NCBI RefSeq assembly: GCF_001548395.1
Contig: NZ_AP017367.1
Span: 2,393,001-2,457,000, forward strand
Direction of reading: 5' to 3'
Length of the DNA stretch: 64,000 bases
DNA from: Leptolyngbya sp. O-77
GTDB taxonomy: Bacteria > Cyanobacteriota > Cyanobacteriia > Elainellales > Elainellaceae
Shown: positions 54,077 through 62,670 of the stretch, piece after piece
How positions within the stretch are numbered: the first letter of the stretch is position 1
Layout: the number at the start of each line of letters is the position of its first letter
The notes under the pieces: model-generated
Seen by the model: only the letters and a program-made list of their open reading frames with translations
Databases searched by the model: none
What the model was told of the DNA's origin: nothing
Made by a program: the position numbers and the translations under genes

Positions 54077-55570
54077 ATGACGCTTTCATTTACTAGTCTG
54101 GGTTTGTCTGAGGCGCGGGCGCGCCATCTAGAAAAGGCTGGATTTGCCGCACCAACGCCGATTCAGGCACAGGCGATTCCCCATCTGCTGTCGGGACGCG
54201 ACGTGGTGGGGCTGGCCCAGACTGGAACGGGCAAAACGGCGGCCTTTTCGCTGCCGATTTTGGAACAAATTGATGTCAACAACAACGCGGTGCAGGCGCT
54301 CATCCTGACACCGACCCGCGAGCTGGCGATCCAGGTCTATCAGTCAATTCGGACGCTGACGGACGATCGCCGACTGAAAATTTTGCCGACCTACGGCGGA
54401 CAGTCCATCGACCTGCAAATCAACCGCCTCCAGCGGGGCGTGCAAATTATCGTGGGCACGCCTGGACGGGTGCTGGACTTGCTGAAGCGGGGCGACCTGA
54501 AGCTGAACAAGCTGGGCTGGCTAGTGCTGGATGAAGCCGATGAAATGCTGAACATGGGCTTTATTCAGGATGTGGAAAAAATTCTGAGCCAGTCGCCTCC
54601 AGAGCGGCAGACCGCGTTTTTCTCGGCCACGATGGATCCATCGATTCGAGAACTGGCGGCTAAGTTTTTGCGATCGCCCGTCACGGTCAGCATCGAACAG
54701 CCCAAGGCTGCACCGACGCGGATTAATCAGGTGGTGTACATGGTGCCGCGTGGCTGGACGAAGGCCCGCGCTCTCCAACCCATCTTGGAGCTAGAAGACC
54801 CCGAATCGGCGCTGATCTTTGTCCGCACGCGCAAGGCCGCCGCCGACCTGACCCGCCAACTGCAAGCCGCTGGACACAGCGTGGATGAATATCATGGCGA
54901 CCTCAGCCAGTCTCAGCGGGAGCGGCTGCTGCTGCGCTTCCGGCAGCGGCAGGTGCGCTGGGTGGTGGCGACGGACATCGCCGCCCGCGGTCTGCACGTG
55001 GACGACCTCAGCCATGTGATTAACTACGACCTGCCCGACAGTGTGGAGAGCTATGTCCACCGCATCGGCCGCACGGGGCGTGCTGGCAAAGAGGGCACGG
55101 CGATTACGCTGATCCAGCCGCTGGACAAGCGCAAGCTGCGGGACATCGAGCGGCACATCCGCCAGCAGTTGCAGACGGGCACCATTCCTACCCGCGCTCA
55201 GATCGAAGCCCGCTATTTGGAGAAGCTTCAGGGACAACTGCGGGAAGCGCTAGTGGGCGATCGCCTCGCCTCCTTCCTGCCGATCGTGACGCAACTGAGC
55301 GAAGAGTACGACATGCGGGCGATCGCCGCTGCTGCTCTGCAAATGGCCTACGACCAGACGCGCCCCGCTTGGATGCGCGGCGACCACGCCTACTCCGACG
55401 ATGCGCCGATGGAAGAAAGCCGCCCCCGCAGCGACTACAGCAGCGGGGCCCAAGCCCAAGCCCCATCAAGCGCTCCAAAACTTCGGTCAACGAATAGGCT
55501 GGCTGCGCTCTCTGGAGGAGACAGCCTCAATAGCCCCGGCACGTCACCAGAAAACTTCAGAGAACCTTGA
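54077..55570 (+). CDS. DEAD-box RNA helicase
   Basis: 497 residues, ATP-dependent RNA helicase of the CsdA/CrhR type. Q motif APTPIQAQAIP, Walker A AQTGTGKT at 47-54, DEAD in LVLDEADEML near 152, SAT in FFSATMDPS and the C-terminal HRIGRTGRAGKEG are intact. A disordered Ser/Pro-rich C-terminus follows. Related cyanobacterial proteins are cold- and redox-induced and act on RNA structure. Starts 19 bp after rimO with GGAGAC ribosome-binding site. Confidence 0.93.
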   Translation: MTLSFTSLGLSEARARHLEKAGFAAPTPIQAQAIPHLLSGRDVVGLAQTGTGKTAAFSLPILEQIDVNNNAVQALILTPTRELAIQVYQSIRTLTDDRRLKILPTYGGQSIDLQINRLQRGVQIIVGTPGRVLDLLKRGDLKLNKLGWLVLDEADEMLNMGFIQDVEKILSQSPPERQTAFFSATMDPSIRELAAKFLRSPVTVSIEQPKAAPTRINQVVYMVPRGWTKARALQPILELEDPESALIFVRTRKAAADLTRQLQAAGHSVDEYHGDLSQSQRERLLLRFRQRQVRWVVATDIAARGLHVDDLSHVINYDLPDSVESYVHRIGRTGRAGKEGTAITLIQPLDKRKLRDIERHIRQQLQTGTIPTRAQIEARYLEKLQGQLREALVGDRLASFLPIVTQLSEEYDMRAIAAAALQMAYDQTRPAWMRGDHAYSDDAPMEESRPRSDYSSGAQAQAPSSAPKLRSTNRLAALSGGDSLNSPGTSPENFREP

Positions 55571-57039
55571 GGGCGAGATGGATTGATTTCGTCTCGCTCT
55601 GTTTTTCATGCTTGCTAAAACGGATAAAATCGCGTTTAGCGGCTTCTTGGGTGTTTCTGTTGGCGTTTCGTCTCGAAAAGAGATTGAAGGGCAAGGTGGC
55701 TCAGGTTCAAATTTCTCGACAGCAGCTTTTTGCAGAGGGGGTTCTCCACCAGTTTCTCAGCGTAGAATCTGACACGGCGATCGCCCAAGTCATCCGCACC
55801 ATGAGCGAAACCCGCAGCAGCTTCACGCTGGTGCTTCAGGCAGGGCAACTGGCCGGCATCTTTACTGAACGGGATGTGGTGCGGGCGATCGCCCAAGGTG
55901 CGCTCCAGCCCGCCGAGGCGATCGCTACCGTCATGGTGTCCCCAGTGATCACGCTAGACGAGACCGACTTGGACGATTTGCTCGCAGTGCTGCAAACCTT
56001 TCGGCAGCATCGCATCCGGCATTTGCCTATCCTTGGCAGCCAGGGCGACGTGCTGGGAGTAATCACCCCCAACTCGATTCGCAAGCTGCTCCAGCCCAGT
56101 GATCTGCTGAAATTTCGCCAGGTGTCAGATGTCATGGTCGGCCAGGTCGTCTCTGCTCTGCCCAGCACACCCGTTGCACATTTGGCCCAGCAGATGACGC
56201 AGCATCGGGTCAGTTGTGTGGTGATTGTGCCAGCCCTGCCCCATCTGCCAGATGCCGCACCCGAAAAATATGCCGCCAACTCTGGGCTGACCGACGGTTC
56301 CCAGAGCGGTGTCGCGCCATTGGGCATTGTGACCGAGCAAGACATTGTGCGGCTCCAGGCAGACGGGCTAGACCTCGCCCAAACTTGTGCAGGGGAAGTC
56401 ATGAGTACGCCGCTGCTGCAAACCAGCCCGCAGCAATCTTTGTGGAGCGCCTATCAGCAAATGCAGGAGAACCAGATTCGGCGGCTGGCAGTAGTGGGCA
56501 GTCAAGGAGAGTTGGTCGGGATTCTGACGCAAACCAGCGTCATTCACATGCTCGATCCGCTAGAATTGTGCGAAGTGATTCGGGCGCTGCAATCGACCGT
56601 CACTCAAAAGAACGAGGCGCTGCACCAAGAAATTCGGCGACGACAAGTGTTGGCTGATGCCCTTGCCAGGAGCGAGGCCCAGCTAAAGGAGGCTCAGGCG
56701 CTCATGCACATGGGCAGTTGGGAACTAGATGTCGTAACTCAGACGCTCTCTTGGTCTTCCGAAATTTTTCATCTGTTTGGGCTTGATCCAACACTACCGC
56801 CCCCCACTCTGGCGGAAAATCAGCAGCAATACCACCCGAATGATCGGCCCCGGCTGCGTCGAATCTTGTCGCAGGCGATCGCCACTGGACAGCCCTTTCG
56901 GTTTCAGGCCCGCATCCTTCGTCCCGATGGCTCGATTCGCTATATCGAAGCTCGCGGCCGTCCCCGGATTTCTGCTGAGGGCACAGTTATCAAGCTATTC
57001 GGCACGGCTCAAAGACATTACCGACCAAAAGCAGCTTGA
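55567..57039 (+). CDS. CBS-PAS sensor protein, N-terminal part of a frameshifted CBS-PAS-GAF-GGDEF gene
   Basis: 490 residues as read, with four CBS domains (FTERDVVRAIAQGALQPAEA, HLPILGSQGDVLGVITPNSI) and a PAS/PAC domain ending KLFGTA. The first codons (TTG at 55567) overlap the helicase stop; GTG at 55696 is a likelier start. After KLFGTAQ the frame is lost by an extra A in CAAAG (57010-57012) and stops at 57039. The continuing DITDQKQLEQLLRSQVQQQ is in the next frame. The downstream part is at 57142-58107. Confidence 0.75.
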   Translation: MRARWIDFVSLCFSCLLKRIKSRLAASWVFLLAFRLEKRLKGKVAQVQISRQQLFAEGVLHQFLSVESDTAIAQVIRTMSETRSSFTLVLQAGQLAGIFTERDVVRAIAQGALQPAEAIATVMVSPVITLDETDLDDLLAVLQTFRQHRIRHLPILGSQGDVLGVITPNSIRKLLQPSDLLKFRQVSDVMVGQVVSALPSTPVAHLAQQMTQHRVSCVVIVPALPHLPDAAPEKYAANSGLTDGSQSGVAPLGIVTEQDIVRLQADGLDLAQTCAGEVMSTPLLQTSPQQSLWSAYQQMQENQIRRLAVVGSQGELVGILTQTSVIHMLDPLELCEVIRALQSTVTQKNEALHQEIRRRQVLADALARSEAQLKEAQALMHMGSWELDVVTQTLSWSSEIFHLFGLDPTLPPPTLAENQQQYHPNDRPRLRRILSQAIATGQPFRFQARILRPDGSIRYIEARGRPRISAEGTVIKLFGTAQRHYRPKAA

Positions 57040-57141
57040 GCAATTGCTGCGATCGCAGGTGCAGCAGCAGCGGGCTCCTCGCCTCGATGACCCAGCGCAT
57101 CCCGCCAGTCGTTAGATTTAGACGCGATTCTCAATACTGCG

Positions 57142-58107
57142 GTGCAAGAAGCGCGGCAGTTCTTTCAAGCTGATCGAGTGTTGATTGGTCAGTTTGGCAA
57201 GAGCTGGCGCTGCGGGGTGGTGGTAGAGTCTGTTGCACCTGATCAACCCCAAATGATAGGCATGAGTATTCTGCCAGAGCATCTGCCACAGCAGGGGGGA
57301 GATTGGCTCCAGTTCTACAGTCATGGCAATGCCAGGGTGATTGCCCATCTGGATCAGGCAAATCTATCTCCAGAGGCGATTGCCTACTGGAAACAATTTC
57401 GGGTGCAGGCGGCACTGACGGTGGGGCTATTGCAGGGCGATCGCCTCTGGGGGCTGCTTTCAGTGCAGCAGTGCCATCAGCCGCGCATCTGGGAACGCGC
57501 CGAAATCGACTTAATCCAACAGCTTGCCTTGCAGGTAGGCATTGCCATTCACCAGTCAGAACTGTATCGCCAGTTGCAGTATGCCAACCAAGAGCTAGCT
57601 TACCTGGCCACTCACGATCAGCTTACCCGCGTAGCCAATCGCCGCTATCTCGACGACTATCTTCAGCAGGAGTGGAACCGCGCCACCCGCGAAGGCACGC
57701 CGTTATCGCTTGTACTGTGTGATGTGGACTACTTTAAACAGTACAATGATACTCACGGACACCTCGCGGGCGATGAGTGTCTGGTGGAAATTGCCGCCGC
57801 GATCAATCGAACCTTGCGCCGCCCCGCCGATTTTGTCGCTCGCTACGGGGGCGAAGAATTCGCCATCGTGTTGCCCAATACGAACCAAGCTGGCGCGGCT
57901 TGTGTGGTGCGGCGCATTCAGCGAGAACTTCGCAAGCTCATCAACCCGTTGCCGTCCCCTGTGACGAATGCCCCGTCTACTCTCAGCTTTGGAATTGTCA
58001 GCGTAATTCCGTCCTCCCTTAGCTCACCTTTGAAGCTGCTTGACCAGGCGGATCAGGCCCTCTATCGAGCCAAGGCCCGGGGGCGCGATCGCTATTGCGT
58101 AGACTGA
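57142..58107 (+). CDS. GAF-GGDEF diguanylate cyclase, C-terminal part of the frameshifted gene
   Basis: 321 residues as read: a GAF domain (VQEARQFFQADRVLIGQFGK) and a GGDEF domain with CDVDYFKQYND and the active-site variant RYGGEEFAIVLP, expected to make cyclic di-GMP. Upstream codons in frame before the GTG at 57142 read SLDLDAILNTA, normal GAF sequence, confirming that it continues the preceding protein. Together the two pieces would be one protein of about 840 residues; three +1 insertions within 57010-57105 separate them. Confidence 0.75.
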   Translation: MQEARQFFQADRVLIGQFGKSWRCGVVVESVAPDQPQMIGMSILPEHLPQQGGDWLQFYSHGNARVIAHLDQANLSPEAIAYWKQFRVQAALTVGLLQGDRLWGLLSVQQCHQPRIWERAEIDLIQQLALQVGIAIHQSELYRQLQYANQELAYLATHDQLTRVANRRYLDDYLQQEWNRATREGTPLSLVLCDVDYFKQYNDTHGHLAGDECLVEIAAAINRTLRRPADFVARYGGEEFAIVLPNTNQAGAACVVRRIQRELRKLINPLPSPVTNAPSTLSFGIVSVIPSSLSSPLKLLDQADQALYRAKARGRDRYCVD

Positions 58108-58136
58108 AGAATTTGGGGCTTTGGATTGCGGATTCT
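58105..58136. repeat. Degenerate CCAAAATC-type repeat
   Basis: AATTTGGGGCTTTGGATTGC in the convergent spacer; degenerate copy of the dispersed family. Confidence 0.4.
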
Positions 58137-58185
58137 GGAGTGTTGCCCTAAACCCTGCTTCTCAACCCCTGCTCTCGCTGGAGGC

Positions 58186-59340
58186 TCAAAAGGCTAACCA
58201 GAAGGGCGATCGCCGCTGCCAGGTAAAACACAAACGGTAGCCCAACATGCTTCCAAATGGGCCCCCAGCAGCAGGGGGAGCCGAAAATAGACCCAGCGAG
58301 TTGAACCCGGTGCCAATGGCCAGTACGCTGGCCCGCAGTTTTGCTGGAGCCTGATCGGCTAGTAAATCGTAGAGATTTGGCGTAATGATGCCGAAGCCTA
58401 CGCCAAACAGCGCTGCAACAGGGAGAATGACAAAAATCTGTGTGAGCGAAGGAATTGTGGCAATGGTCAGCCCCATCAGGCAAAACCCAAGGGCGATCGC
58501 CCCCCGTCGATTGTTCAGCCGTCGCGCCAGCCGGCTGGCCAGCACCGCCGAACTCACCGCCGCCCCCGCCGCCCGCAGCCCCAGCACCACGCCATTCAGG
58601 GCTGGGTCTGCGCCGATGGTTTCTTTCAGGTAAATCGGCGCGTAGGCCACGGTGGCTTGCATCACCAGGGCCGCCGCCGCCAAAAAGAAGTAAATCATCA
58701 GCACCGACGGCTGGCGCACCACCAGCAATAGCCCGCCCGTATCAGACAAGCCCGCCCCGCTCGTATTGCGAGGCTCTTCCCGAAACACGAGCGCGGCGAT
58801 CGCCATCAGCGGAATCCCCAGCAGATACAGGTAAAAAGCGTGCTGCCACTGGTTGCGCCCGACCCAGCCGCCCAGCAGCGGAAAGATAATCGCCGCCGTG
58901 GTCATGGCGCTGGTGGCAAAGCCCAAAATGCGCGATCGCTCGTCGCCTTCATACATCGTGCCCAGCAGCCCAATGGTGGCCGCCGCCACCGCCCCACTCG
59001 CCGCACCAATCAGCCCCCGCATTAGCAGCAGCATCGGCAGCGTCGTCATGAAAATCGTCGCCACCCCAAACAGCGCGTAGCACAGTAGCGCAGGCAGCAT
59101 CACCGTCCGCTTGCCCACCCGATCGGCCAGAATGCCGAAGACGGGCGTAAACAGCGCCGTCGTTAGGGCGTGGGTACTGGTCAACATGCCTGCCCAGGAG
59201 CGATCAAGTTGCAAATCTCGCACAATTTCTGGAAAAACCGGCGTGACGACGCTACCCGTCATGGTGGTTAGTCCGCCCGCCGCCAGCAGCACCAGCAGTT
59301 GACGAAATCGCTTGGACGCAAAGAGCTTGGCAAGGTTCAT
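58186..59340 (-). CDS. MFS transporter, frameshifted near its C-terminus
   Basis: Major facilitator superfamily protein with about eleven readable membrane segments (LLVLLAAGGLTTMTGSVVTP first; the conserved loop FGILADRVGKRTVM near 65). Read as annotated it ends after TGFNSLGLFSAPPAAGGPFG with an unrelated tail. The adjacent frame continues as a normal last helix, GPIWKHVGLPFVFYLAAAIA, stopping at 58148. The switch lies at a G5 run (58262-58266); one more G restores a complete protein. Substrate unknown; the drug-efflux-type layout is typical. Confidence 0.78.
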   Translation of the reverse strand: MNLAKLFASKRFRQLLVLLAAGGLTTMTGSVVTPVFPEIVRDLQLDRSWAGMLTSTHALTTALFTPVFGILADRVGKRTVMLPALLCYALFGVATIFMTTLPMLLLMRGLIGAASGAVAAATIGLLGTMYEGDERSRILGFATSAMTTAAIIFPLLGGWVGRNQWQHAFYLYLLGIPLMAIAALVFREEPRNTSGAGLSDTGGLLLVVRQPSVLMIYFFLAAAALVMQATVAYAPIYLKETIGADPALNGVVLGLRAAGAAVSSAVLASRLARRLNNRRGAIALGFCLMGLTIATIPSLTQIFVILPVAALFGVGFGIITPNLYDLLADQAPAKLRASVLAIGTGFNSLGLFSAPPAAGGPFGSMLGYRLCFTWQRRSPFWLAF

Positions 59341-59532
59341 GCAGAATCATCCGGTCTGGCGGATGCACCAGGGTAGGGTAGGCTGTCTTCAATATAAGGG
59401 GATGGGATGAGGGGCAGGTGAGCGCAATCGGGAACGGGGTGCTGAAGTATGCTGACGAGCTGCCGTGTTGCACAGGTTCCTGTTTCCTTCATCAGATTCA
59501 TCTCACCGTGAAACCACAGCCAGCGTCAGCCT

Positions 59533-60129
59533 TCAGCCCCCAGACCAATAGCCCGTTACGTCGTAGCCCAACTCAGCAATCATCTGGCGCAACAGCGGCA
59601 GGCTAAGGCCGATGACGTTGCTGTGGCAGCCCATGAGTTTCTCCACGAACAGCCCGCCCCGACCCTCCAGCGCGAAGCATCCGGCGCAGTTCATTGGCTC
59701 CCCAGTGGCAACGTAGGCTTCAATCTGGCGATCGCTCACGTTGGCAAATTGCACCTGCGTCATGCCGCACCGCACCAGCATCTTGCCCTGCGCCCCGTCG
59801 ATCAGCGCGTGCCCGGTATATAGCTCACCGACCCGTCCCCGCATCTGCTTCCAGCGGGCGATCGCCTCCTCTACGTGGGCGGGCTTGCCGTGAATCTCGC
59901 CGTTCAGCGCCAGCACCGAATCACAGCCCAGCACCAGCGCATCAGGAAACTTGGGCGCAACTGCCCGTGCCTTGCCCTCTGCCAGCTTTTGCACCAGCAC
60001 GCTAGCATTCGGCTCCCGCACCTGCGACTCATCAAAGGCGCTGGGATACACAATCGGCTCAATCCCCGCTAGTTGCAGCAGTCGCCGTCGAGCAGGAGAA
60101 GCAGAAGCAAGGACAAAGGGAGGAAGCAT
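59533..60129 (-). CDS. maf: Maf-like nucleoside triphosphate pyrophosphatase
   Basis: 198 residues from ATG at 60129 (MLPPFVLASASPARRRLLQL). Hydrolyses non-canonical or modified NTPs. The signature ASASPARRRLLQLAG, LGCDSVLALNGEIHGKP and the C-terminal GRGGLFVEKLMGCHSNVIGL are present. The open frame continues 79 codons upstream into a low-complexity KNEERRT-type repeat; that extension is excluded because it encodes the heptamer array, not Maf. Confidence 0.92.
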   Translation of the reverse strand: MLPPFVLASASPARRRLLQLAGIEPIVYPSAFDESQVREPNASVLVQKLAEGKARAVAPKFPDALVLGCDSVLALNGEIHGKPAHVEEAIARWKQMRGRVGELYTGHALIDGAQGKMLVRCGMTQVQFANVSDRQIEAYVATGEPMNCAGCFALEGRGGLFVEKLMGCHSNVIGLSLPLLRQMIAELGYDVTGYWSGG

Positions 60130-60340
60130 GGGCAAAAGGAAAGAGAGAAAAGGGAAAAGAGAAGAGAGAAGAGAGAAGAGAGAAAAGGGAAAAGAGAAGA
60201 GAGAAGAGAGAAAAGGGAAAAGAGAAGAGAAGAAGTTTTTTCGTTCTTCGTTTTTCGTTCTTCGTTCTTCGTTTTTCGTTCTTCGTTCTTCGTTTTTCGT
60301 TCTTCGTTTTTCGTTTTTCGTTCTTCGTTCTTCGTTTTTT
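60130..60340. repeat. Polypurine tract and 14-copy heptamer array upstream of maf
   Basis: 60133-60236 is an almost pure polypurine strand (GGGAAAAGAGAAGAGAGAAG-like units). 60242-60339 holds 14 tandem heptamers, CGTTCTT or CGTTTTT in mixed order. Both reading directions stay open across the array, which creates false long open frames. The smaller relative at 33957 shares the heptamers. Confidence 0.9.
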
Positions 60341-60350
60341 CCGCCCTCCC

Positions 60351-62396
60351 TTACCACGGGGCCCAATCGGCCCAGTCGAGATTAAAAATCGATGTGTCAG
60401 GGAACTCGATTGGGTTGCCGTTGCGGACAAGAGTTCGCTGGAGTTGCTCAAGCTGGGGTTCGCGGCGGGGCAGGTCGTCCACCAACTGGTAGGGCAACAC
60501 ATTCTCCCGCAGGGCAAAGGCGGCGGTCGTGCCCGCAGCCGCGCCCACAGACCACTCAAAAGAATGAACCCGGTAGGCAGCGGCGACCATCGTGCTAGTG
60601 GCGATGCTCTTGCCCGCCACGAGTAAATTATCCAGCTTTTGCGGAATCATGGCTTGCAGCGGAATTTGCCCCGGATAGGCTTGCCCGTGGCCCTGGCGCG
60701 TGCCCGGCCGTTCGATATTCCCCGGTGCTTCGGGTGGCGAGTAGGCCATGCAGGGGTGAAAGTCGATGGCGTATTGAGCAATGCCCACTGCATCGGGGTA
60801 AATCGTCGAACGGGTGCGGCGCTGAATCTGGTCGGGGGGCGTGTTTTTGGCGATCGCCGACACAGTTTCCAGCCCCGCCAGCGCAATCCACAGATTGCGA
60901 TACATCTCTGGTGACAGGTTTTGCCGATAAAAATCGGCGCGGAAGTCGGCTTTAGAAATATCCAACTCGTTCATGCTAAAGCCGTTGCGGTAGCCGTAAG
61001 TTGGGCGACCGATGATGCGCCGCCCTTCGCGGATGTAAGGATATTTCGACAGGCCGTGAACCGTGCCCATTGGCGACTCCAGCCCTGCCAGCAGGCGGTG
61101 ATTAGGCGCAGGCTTTTTCACCCCGTCCCCCAGTTGCGAATCCGTCGTGCCCATCGTGAACCAGTAGTAGTAGCCCAGGGCCAGTTCCTCGCCCGCCGCT
61201 AGGGTTTCCGTCCGCAGCCCGCCCAGCCAGCCACCCGGAGCAAGCTGCCCCTGCTCTTGCAACTGCTGGCGGGTGTAGATTAGATTGTCGCGGGAAGTGC
61301 CAGGGCGATAATCATTGCCCCAGACCCAGTTTTGCATGGAGATATCGCCGGGTTTGGGGCGCGACACGCCAAACACCCGCTCAGTAGACCGTGGCTCTGG
61401 ACTCCAGATTCGGCGATAGGTAAACACCACGTCGATGTCGGCCAGACGCGGGTTGGGGTCATAGCCGTAGTAAGGCAGATAGCGTTCGTAAAAGGGTGGC
61501 TTTTGCTGGGGCTGGGGTTCTGCCGTGCGCTCCATTGCAAAGGTGTAGGTAAAGCCCTGGGTGCAGTAGGGGTCGCCCGTGGTAGTGGGCAGGGATGGGT
61601 CGAGGTGCGATCGCGGGTCGAGGCCCAGCCGATAGGGCACGTCCGCCAGGGCAATCAGCTCCCCGGTTTCCGTTGCCTCTACGACGTACCAATCGGCCAC
61701 ACCTGGCTGCCGCCGCGCCTTGGGCACAAAGCGAATCACCTTCTTTTGCAGACGGCTGGAATTTTCGTAGCGGTAGGCATCTTCGATGATTTTCGATAGC
61801 GGCTCCGTATTCAGCGGCGGCGTGTTGGGGGCGGGGCTATGCTGGATGGCAGCGGCAGCGGCAATCTGCTTGCCGTCGGCGGTGTAGTCCAGTTCCTTGA
61901 TCACGGTCGAAGGGAACCATTTGAGCCGGCCTTTGCCTTTCCGGGCCGCATCGCGCAGCATGTCTTCTAGAATCTTTTCGGCATCGCGGGGCAAAAAGCA
62001 GGAAACGCTTACCCAGCAGTCGCCGGGGCTGAGCCTACGATATTTCTTCTGAATGCGATCGCGCAATTCCAGATAGCCCCTGGAATAGTAGAGCAACTGC
62101 CGCTGTCGCCGCGCCTCATCCAGCGCCGACGTGCCCTGGGAGGTGATCTGTCCACCCATCCAGTCGGTGAGTTCCGTCATGCAGACCGTGCGCCCGGCCA
62201 ACAGCGCTTCGTAGGAGGTGGCCACGCCCGCCAGCCCGCCGCCGACAACCAGAATCTCGCAGTCTACGGTTTCATTTGGGGTGGGGCGATTGGGAGACGC
62301 TGGAGCCTGGGCAGATGCAAATGGGGCAAGGGTCGTGAATCCGACCAGGGAGGCCAGAAAAGCCGCAAAGGAGCGCGTGCGTTTGTTTCGAGTCAT
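60351..62396 (-). CDS. FAD-dependent oxidoreductase with signal peptide
   Basis: 681 residues. N-terminal signal (SFAAFLASLVGFTTLAPFAS, cleavage after ASAQA near residue 30). The FAD-binding motif is ILVVGGGLAGVATSYEALL near 50; LVAGKSIATSTMVAAAYRVH near 600 is the C-terminal FAD block. Its core resembles the cytoplasmic enzyme at 24485-26347 but is longer, and it would act outside the cytoplasm. A signal peptide on an FAD enzyme suggests Tat or post-export folding, but no clear twin-arginine is seen (RNKRTRS only). Substrate unknown. Confidence 0.8.
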   Translation of the reverse strand: MTRNKRTRSFAAFLASLVGFTTLAPFASAQAPASPNRPTPNETVDCEILVVGGGLAGVATSYEALLAGRTVCMTELTDWMGGQITSQGTSALDEARRQRQLLYYSRGYLELRDRIQKKYRRLSPGDCWVSVSCFLPRDAEKILEDMLRDAARKGKGRLKWFPSTVIKELDYTADGKQIAAAAAIQHSPAPNTPPLNTEPLSKIIEDAYRYENSSRLQKKVIRFVPKARRQPGVADWYVVEATETGELIALADVPYRLGLDPRSHLDPSLPTTTGDPYCTQGFTYTFAMERTAEPQPQQKPPFYERYLPYYGYDPNPRLADIDVVFTYRRIWSPEPRSTERVFGVSRPKPGDISMQNWVWGNDYRPGTSRDNLIYTRQQLQEQGQLAPGGWLGGLRTETLAAGEELALGYYYWFTMGTTDSQLGDGVKKPAPNHRLLAGLESPMGTVHGLSKYPYIREGRRIIGRPTYGYRNGFSMNELDISKADFRADFYRQNLSPEMYRNLWIALAGLETVSAIAKNTPPDQIQRRTRSTIYPDAVGIAQYAIDFHPCMAYSPPEAPGNIERPGTRQGHGQAYPGQIPLQAMIPQKLDNLLVAGKSIATSTMVAAAYRVHSFEWSVGAAAGTTAAFALRENVLPYQLVDDLPRREPQLEQLQRTLVRNGNPIEFPDTSIFNLDWADWAPW

Positions 62397-62670
62397 ACCG
62401 GGTGTCCATCAATCAGGGTCGGGGGTTGGGGCCTGGGGGTGGAGCTTGAGGCTGGAGCTTTGGGGTGCAGAGAGATTCACACGTCTTGTCTGTATTTGAA
62501 CCGTGTCGGGCCCAGCTTTTGCAATGGCTAGACTAGCGCAATTGGGGCAAATGGCGGTGTGATGGGGGTGGCGTTGGCATCAGCGTTGCGGCGCAACATG
62601 GCTCAGCAACATGGCTCAACGGTCTGCACCACCCCCAACAACACCCGATTCCTCCCACACTCCGCCACTT

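Noticed and set aside
59533..60366. Maf with a 79-residue N-terminal repeat extension
   Set aside because: The extension is the heptamer array read in frame; the Maf family starts at the ATG at 60129.
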